Shown: positions 59,721-64,000 of the stretch, one piece after another
Position numbering within the stretch: position 1 is the stretch's first letter
Layout of the letters: each line of letters starts with the position of its first letter
Origin: Pseudomonas entomophila
GTDB lineage: Bacteria; Pseudomonadota; Gammaproteobacteria; Pseudomonadales; Pseudomonadaceae
Reading direction: 5' to 3'
Length of the DNA: 64,000 bases
Assembly (NCBI RefSeq): GCF_029478665.1
Contig: NZ_JARPQB010000008.1
Span: forward strand, 1-64,000
Position numbers and translations under genes: made by a program
Notes under the pieces: generated by a model
Seen by the model: only the letters and a program-made list of their open reading frames with translations
The model's database searches: none
Told to the model about the DNA's origin: nothing

Positions 59721-60293
59721 TCAGCGAGCCACCAGCTCGATCAGGCAGAACCGCCCCTGCACATCCAGCTCCAGCAACCCCTCGTTGCCATCGATCCGCA
59801 GGCAGTCATACCGCCCGAGCTGCTGCATGCCCTGCCCAGCCAGTGCCACCTCGACATGATTGCTGGCGGCAAACAGCAACACCGTCGACGCCGAACTGAA
59901 CAACCGGCTGGAGCCATCGAACCACTGCAAGCGTGCCTGATACCGCTGCGGCGCATAGATCAGGTTGAAATCGCGAATCGCCCCGCCCAGCAGCTTGCAG
60001 CTGACCTGGCTCTCGCCACTGAAGGCGAACGCATCGAACGGCAGCAGCGGCCGGCTGGCCTGGCCGTCGACCAGCAGGCGCATGCCATCGCCCTGCAACA
60101 CGGTGATGATCCGCTGATAGCCAGCAAAGGTGGAAAAGCCACCGGACTCCTCGATATCGGCGATCGACAGGCGCCAGCCGAAACCGTCCAGGCTGTCGCC
60201 GGCGTCACGGGTGATCTCTTCGGTGAAACCACCACCGTTCTTCCAGGGCATGCGCGGATAGTCGTGGGCGCGCAACAGCTGCAGCTGGCTCAT
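59721..60293 (-). CDS. hutD: HutD/Ves family protein
   Basis: A 190-residue cupin-fold protein. The family signature is RMPWKNGGGFTEEITR at the N-terminus, followed by FGWRLSIADIEESGGFSTF. HutD has no proven enzyme activity; in P. fluorescens it is thought to limit excessive hut expression, possibly by binding formylglutamate. The ATG overlaps the hutC stop by four bases, so hutC-hutD are coupled and transcribed toward hutU. Confidence 0.92.
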   Translation of the reverse strand: MSQLQLLRAHDYPRMPWKNGGGFTEEITRDAGDSLDGFGWRLSIADIEESGGFSTFAGYQRIITVLQGDGMRLLVDGQASRPLLPFDAFAFSGESQVSCKLLGGAIRDFNLIYAPQRYQARLQWFDGSSRLFSSASTVLLFAASNHVEVALAGQGMQQLGRYDCLRIDGNEGLLELDVQGRFCLIELVAR

Positions 60294-61036
60294 TTGCTGA
60301 ATCGTCCTTCAAGGCGATGACGGGAACCGGGGTGGATCAGGCGCGCGGCGGTCACCGGCTGGCGGCCCGACCAGGTGCGGCGGCGGATCAACAGGCAGGG
60401 CTCGCCCCGCTCGATCTGCAACAGCTTGCATTCTTCAGGCTCGGCGAGGATGGCCTCGACCACGTGCTCGCCTTCGGTGAGCGGCGCGACCTGCGACAGG
60501 TAGGCATAGGGCGTCTGCCGGGTGAAGTCCTGCTGGAGGTAGTCCGGGGCGATGGCCGCGTTGACGTAGCGGTCCTCGATCTGCACCGGCACGCCGTTCT
60601 CGTAGTGCACGATCAGCGAGTGGAACACCCGCTGGCCTTCGCGCATGTCCAGGGCCAGGGCGCGCTCGGAGCCGGCCGCTTCCTCGGCGAGCTTGATCAC
60701 CTGGCAGCTATGCTGGTGGCCACGGCCGGCGATCTCGTCGGCGATGTTGTTGACCTCGAACAGCGCCGAGCGGGTCTTGGGCTCGGCGACGAAGGTGCCG
60801 ACGCCCTGCATGCGCACCAGCAGGCCCTCGGCGGTCAGCTCGCGCAGGGCGCGGTTGATGGTCATGCGGCTGAAACCCAGCTCGTTGACCAGTTCGCTCT
60901 CGGAAGGCACCCGATGATGAGGCGGCCAGCTGCCGCTCTCGATCTGCTGGATGATCATCTGTTTCACCCGGGCGTAGAGCGGCGCCGGCCCTTCGCCCAT
61001 CTGGGCAACCAGCGCGGAGACAGGAAGTGTCGGCAC
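60290..61036 (-). CDS. hutC: Histidine utilisation repressor HutC
   Basis: A 248-residue GntR/HutC-family repressor. The winged helix is at about 35-80 (VPSESELVNELGFSRMTINR), with the UTRA ligand domain from about 95 to 235 (NIADEIAGRGHQHSCQVIKL). It blocks hut promoters until urocanate binds. The start is GTG at 61036, with AAGGA upstream, giving the 248-residue length known from P. putida; the longer frame from 61129 runs through the promoter. It faces hutF, with one operator in the shared gap. Confidence 0.97.
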   Translation of the reverse strand: MPTLPVSALVAQMGEGPAPLYARVKQMIIQQIESGSWPPHHRVPSESELVNELGFSRMTINRALRELTAEGLLVRMQGVGTFVAEPKTRSALFEVNNIADEIAGRGHQHSCQVIKLAEEAAGSERALALDMREGQRVFHSLIVHYENGVPVQIEDRYVNAAIAPDYLQQDFTRQTPYAYLSQVAPLTEGEHVVEAILAEPEECKLLQIERGEPCLLIRRRTWSGRQPVTAARLIHPGSRHRLEGRFSK

Positions 61037-61082
61037 GGCGTTGAGTCCTTGTACGGTTGGAGTGAACGGTAGCTTGCCGGAG

Positions 61083-61119
61083 TTTACCCGGCAGGCAAAC
61101 GGCTGTATATGTATATACA
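61083..61119 (+). promoter_or_regulatory. hutF promoter with overlapping HutC operator
   Basis: A sigma-70-like -35 TTTACC (61083-61088) and -10 TATATG (61106-61111) are 17 bases apart. The operator TGTATATACA (61110-61119) overlaps the -10, so HutC bound there should block hutF directly. It lies 74 bases upstream of hutC as well and may allow autoregulation. Confidence 0.7.
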
Positions 61120-61145
61120 AGTTGAACAATAACAGGATTTCACCG

Positions 61146-62510
61146 ATGCCAGCCTATTTCGCCGAACGTGCCCTGCTACCCACGGGCTGGGCCCGCAATG
61201 TCCGCCTGGAGGTCGCCGCCGATGGCCGGCTGGCCGCGATCATGGCCGATGCCGACGCCGAGGGCGCCGAGCGCCTGGCCGGCCCGTTGCTGCCGGGCAT
61301 GCCGAACCTGCACTCGCATGCGTTCCAGCGGGCCATGGCGGGGCTGGCGGAAGTGGCCGGCAACCCCAACGACAGTTTCTGGACCTGGCGCGACCTCATG
61401 TATCGCCTGGTCGGGCGCATCACCCCCGAGCAGTTGCAAGTCATCGCCCGTCAGCTCTACATCGAGATGCTCAAGGCCGGCTACACCTCGGTGGCGGAAT
61501 TCCACTACGTGCACCACGACCAGGCCGGCCAGCGATACGCCGACCCGGCCGAGCTGTCCCGGCGCATCAGCGCCGCCGCGGCGGCCAGCGGCATCGGCCT
61601 GACCCTGCTGCCGGTGCTCTACAGCCATTCGGGCTTTGGCGGGCAGGCCCCCAATGAGGGGCAGCGCCGCTTCATCAACTCGACCGAACAGTACCTGCAA
61701 CTGCAGCAACAGCTTGCCCCGCTGCTGGCGCGACAGCCGGCGCAGCAACTGGGGTTGTGCTTCCACTCCTTGCGCGCCGTCACCCCAGGGCAGATCGCCG
61801 ATGTGCTGGGCGCCAGCGACAAGGTTTGCCCGATCCATATCCACATCGCTGAACAGCAGAAGGAAGTCGACGACTGCCTGGCCTGGAGCGGTCGCCGCCC
61901 GTTGCAATGGCTATACGAGCACGTCGATGTGGATGAACGCTGGTGCCTGGTCCACGCTACCCACGCCGAAGCCGACGAAGTCACCGCCATGGCCCGCAGT
62001 GGCGCGGTGGCAGGGCTGTGCCTGACCACCGAGGCGAACCTGGGCGATGGCATCTTCCCGGCCGTGGATTTCCTGGCCCAGAACGGGCGGATGGGCATCG
62101 GCTCGGACAGCCATGTGTCGCTGAGCGTGGTCGAGGAACTGCGCTGGCTGGAATACGGCCAGCGCCTGCGCGACCAACGGCGCAACCGGTTGTATCGCAC
62201 GGACCAGCCGATGGTCGGGCGAACCCTGTACGACGCCGCGCTGGTGGGTGGCGCCCAGGCACTGGGGCAGCCGATCGGCGAACTGGCGGTGGGCAAGCGG
62301 GCCGATTGGCTAGTGCTCGATGGGCAGGATCCGTACCTGGCGGTGGCCGAAGGCGATGCCATCCTGAACCGCTGGCTGTTCGCCGGTGGCGACCGCCAAG
62401 TGCGCGATGTGATGGTCAACGGCCAGTGGGTGGTGCGCCAGGGCCGGCATGACCAGGAGGAAGAAAGCGCAGTGGCGTTCGTCGAGGTGCTGCGCCAACT
62501 GCTGGCCTGA
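61146..62510 (+). CDS. hutF: Formimidoylglutamate deiminase HutF
   Basis: A 454-residue metal amidohydrolase that converts formiminoglutamate to formylglutamate. Metal ligands appear in NLHSHAFQRAMAG, HIHIAEQQKEV, HATHAEADEV and GIGSDSHVSLSVVEE. It belongs to the AtzF/TrzN-like branch common in Pseudomonas. The ATG at 61146 has AGGA upstream. It is divergent from hutC, and the five-step histidine pathway (HutH, U, I, F, G) is complete in this window. Confidence 0.96.
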   Translation: MPAYFAERALLPTGWARNVRLEVAADGRLAAIMADADAEGAERLAGPLLPGMPNLHSHAFQRAMAGLAEVAGNPNDSFWTWRDLMYRLVGRITPEQLQVIARQLYIEMLKAGYTSVAEFHYVHHDQAGQRYADPAELSRRISAAAAASGIGLTLLPVLYSHSGFGGQAPNEGQRRFINSTEQYLQLQQQLAPLLARQPAQQLGLCFHSLRAVTPGQIADVLGASDKVCPIHIHIAEQQKEVDDCLAWSGRRPLQWLYEHVDVDERWCLVHATHAEADEVTAMARSGAVAGLCLTTEANLGDGIFPAVDFLAQNGRMGIGSDSHVSLSVVEELRWLEYGQRLRDQRRNRLYRTDQPMVGRTLYDAALVGGAQALGQPIGELAVGKRADWLVLDGQDPYLAVAEGDAILNRWLFAGGDRQVRDVMVNGQWVVRQGRHDQEEESAVAFVEVLRQLLA

Positions 62511-62520
62511 GCACATACCG

Positions 62521-62602
62521 CTGTAGGAGCGGCTTCAGCCGCGATGCAAACAACGCGGTGCAGCCCCGGCCTTGCCGGGGTTCGCGGCTAAAGCCGCTCC
62601 CT
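62521..62602. repeat. REP doublet (AGCGGCTTCAGCCGCGA type)
   Basis: CTGTAGGAGCGGCTTCAGCC faces GGCTAAAGCCGCTCC, with a central GCCCCGGCCTTGCCGGGG hairpin. Lies after hutF, before the convergent lipocalin gene. Confidence 0.88.
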
Positions 62603-62625
62603 GCAATGCAAGCAGCCTCACGGCC

Positions 62626-63198
62626 TCAATGCCGAGCGACGATATCCTTGTCCGGCGAACGCCAGATCAACCGACTGGTGTCGAAACCCTGCTGCCGCGC
62701 CCTGGCCAGCAGGTTCTCCCGCTCCCAGGCCGGCAACGACGGCGTGCGCGAAAGTATCCACAGGTACTTGCGGTCCGGGCTGCCGACGATCGCCGTGCGG
62801 TAGCGATCATCCACGTAGAGAATCCAGTAGGCGCCCTTGGCCACGCCAGGCACCAGCCGGGTGAACCAGTTGTCGAACTCCACCCACAGTTTGTCGGTGT
62901 GCCCCGGTTGCTGCGGCGTGGCATGCCCCTCGGCGCGCAACCATTCATCACCCAGCGTGCGGCAACGGTTGAGCACGCCCACGCTGCCGTCTGGCTTGAG
63001 GTTGTAGTGGGCCTCGGACTGGGCGCAGCCGTCCTGGTACTTCATCGGCAGACGCGCCAGCTCGAACCACTTGCCCTGGTAACGCTTCAGATCGACCGCA
63101 CCTGCGGTCTTCGGTGCCAGTGGGTCGGTGGCCGAGGTGGCGCAGCCACCCAGCAGCATCACCAGGCAAACCCCCAACAGCAGGTGCAGGCGCCTCAT
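62626..63198 (-). CDS. blc: Lipocalin family lipoprotein (Blc-like)
   Basis: A 190-residue lipoprotein with lipobox LLGGC near residue 20, so it is probably outer-membrane anchored. The lipocalin GxW signature is YQGKWFELARLPMKYQDGC, with the later DDRYRTAIVGSPDRKYLWIL typical of bacterial Blc. These bind fatty acids or lysophospholipids, often in stationary phase or membrane stress. It overlaps a small lipoprotein gene by four bases (ATGA). Only family-level function can be said. Confidence 0.92.
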   Translation of the reverse strand: MRRLHLLLGVCLVMLLGGCATSATDPLAPKTAGAVDLKRYQGKWFELARLPMKYQDGCAQSEAHYNLKPDGSVGVLNRCRTLGDEWLRAEGHATPQQPGHTDKLWVEFDNWFTRLVPGVAKGAYWILYVDDRYRTAIVGSPDRKYLWILSRTPSLPAWERENLLARARQQGFDTSRLIWRSPDKDIVARH

Positions 63199-63449
63199 TT
63201 GAGCCCCTGACCGGAATACATCAGGACCTTGTCGGCAGCGTACTGCACGCTGATGAAGCTCTTCTCGTCACCCCAGGTGCAGCTGCTCATGCCCAGCGCG
63301 CCGGAACACTCCTTCGGCGTACCGAGCAACTGCTCGACCTCGGCCTTGTTCATGCCGGCCTTGAGCTTGGAATAGTTTTCCTGGTTGATCTTGCTGCAGG
63401 CGGTCAGGACGACGCACAAGGACAACAGGGCGAGGGAACGCAACGACAT
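63195..63449 (-). CDS. Small outer-membrane lipoprotein, SmpA/OmlA-like fold
   Basis: An 84-residue lipoprotein: signal with lipobox LTAC near residue 18, then KLKAGMNKAEVEQLLGTPKE, the hallmark of the BamE/SmpA-like and DUF3862 families. It lacks the usual BamE tail motifs, so it is not BamE itself. Two cysteines (PKECSG and SSCTWG) could form a disulphide. It comes before and overlaps the lipocalin gene; the two may act together in the outer membrane, but that is inference. Confidence 0.8.
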   Translation of the reverse strand: MSLRSLALLSLCVVLTACSKINQENYSKLKAGMNKAEVEQLLGTPKECSGALGMSSCTWGDEKSFISVQYAADKVLMYSGQGLK

Positions 63450-63580
63450 GAAGGGACACTCCTGGAGATAGGTACACAGGTACGAGGGCCTGCAGGGAGC
63501 TTAGAAGGGAAAATGGCTGCTCGGTTCCCTGCCCGTCGAGGTTTCGTTGTGCGCCGTTGGTCGCCTGGCGCGCAAACGAT

Positions 63581-63607
63581 TAATGTTTTATCCCGGCGTA
63601 CCGACAC
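63581..63607 (+). promoter_or_regulatory. FliA promoter candidate for the last chemoreceptor
   Basis: TAATGTTT at 63581-63588 and ACCGACAC at 63597-63607 (the -10 begins at 63600) are 11 bases apart. The -35 matches TAAAGTTT in seven of eight positions; the -10 matches less well. It lies about 70 bases before the start. Confidence 0.55.
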
Positions 63608-63674
63608 AGAGCCGTGGTGTGGCCTTTTGCCGCACCCACCCCTCCTTCGTGCCCGTGCGCAGACTTCAAAAAAA

Positions 63675-64000
63675 ATGACCAAGAACCTCAAGTTCAGCCA
63701 CAAGATCCTGCTGGCCGCCGCCCTGGTGGTGGCCGTCGCCTTCACCTGCTTCGTCCTGTTCAACGACTACCGACAGCGCCAGTCGCTGCGCAGCGACACC
63801 GAATCGACGTTGCAGTCACTGGGCAACCTCACCGCCGGCAACATCCGCACCTGGCTCGACAGCCGCATCCAGCTGGTCAACTCGGTGGCCCAGCAGGTCG
63901 CCGTCGACGGCCCGGGCAAGAACAGCCTCGATCGCATCCTGGCGCTGCCGGTGTATGGCAGCAACTTCATCCTCACCTACTTCGGTGGCCAGGACGGCAG
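63675..64000 (+). CDS. Cache-type methyl-accepting chemotaxis protein, N-terminal part (partial)
   Basis: The first 108 codons of a chemoreceptor cut by the window end. MTKNLKFSHKILLAAALVVA is the cytoplasmic stub and first membrane helix (about 10-30), followed by YRQRQSLRSDTESTLQSLGN and TAGNIRTWLDSRIQLVNSVA, the entry of a double-Cache ligand domain. The start resembles the amino-acid receptors PctA/McpG of Pseudomonas, so an amino acid or related compound is a likely ligand; the signalling part is outside the window. Confidence 0.75.
   Translation, partial: MTKNLKFSHKILLAAALVVAVAFTCFVLFNDYRQRQSLRSDTESTLQSLGNLTAGNIRTWLDSRIQLVNSVAQQVAVDGPGKNSLDRILALPVYGSNFILTYFGGQDG

Overview
This window looks like chromosomal DNA from a Pseudomonas of the P. 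putida group. It is GC-rich with strong third-position GC. Nearly all genes are recognisable housekeeping or metabolic genes in an order I recall from P. putida and, in part, P. aeruginosa (bioA, chp/pil, gshB, pyr, hslVU, pha, ubi, his-tat, opg, hut). Almost every larger gap holds a short palindromic REP doublet, also typical of this group. I saw no rRNA or tRNA genes, no CRISPR array, no prophage and no insertion sequence. The species call is inference from gene content and synteny.

Layout. 1-7300: end of a DEAD-box RNA helicase gene, a YceI/cytochrome b561 pair, a secreted flavin amine oxidase, an unknown gene, bioA, rsmE and a hemolysin III/TrhA-like membrane protein. 7400-16650 (minus strand): a Pil-Chp-type chemosensory operon, pilG-pilH-pilI-pilJ-chpA-chpC-like, without the methyltransferase or methylesterase genes. 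16890-22880: gshB, a TonB-like gene, algH, ruvX, then pyrR-pyrB-pyrC' for regulated pyrimidine synthesis. 23100-25600: hslVU behind a near-consensus heat-shock promoter, and a DUF971 protein. 25900-32650: the medium-chain-length polyhydroxyalkanoate (PHA) locus, phaC1-phaZ-phaC2-phaD facing phaI-phaF, plus a small granule-region protein.

32770-38870: ubiE-ubiJ-ubiB (ubiquinone), hisI-hisE, tatA-tatB-tatC and a second RsmE-family gene, in tightly packed operons. 38970-43050: two tandem chemoreceptors with helical ligand-binding domains. 43120-45850: a polar amino-acid ABC transporter. 46100-52060: opgG-opgH (periplasmic glucans), then dtd and a proline iminopeptidase gene. 52570-62510: the complete histidine utilisation region (hutG, hutI, hutT, hutH, hutU, hutD, hutC and divergent hutF) with two good HutC-type operators. 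62600-64000: a lipocalin and small lipoprotein pair, then the start of a Cache-type chemoreceptor cut by the window end.

Most of the window is ordinary, and I found no clearly undescribed multi-gene system. The best leads are: ChpA phosphotransfer modules whose histidine is replaced by Thr or Leu; the Pil-Chp operon lacking adaptation enzymes; sigma-32, sigma-54 and FliA-type promoter candidates readable by eye; two RsmE paralogues 32 kb apart; an ABC permease with an added periplasmic segment; an amine oxidase with a long Ala/Lys/Pro tail; one unknown gene beside bioA; and eighteen REP structures of several families.
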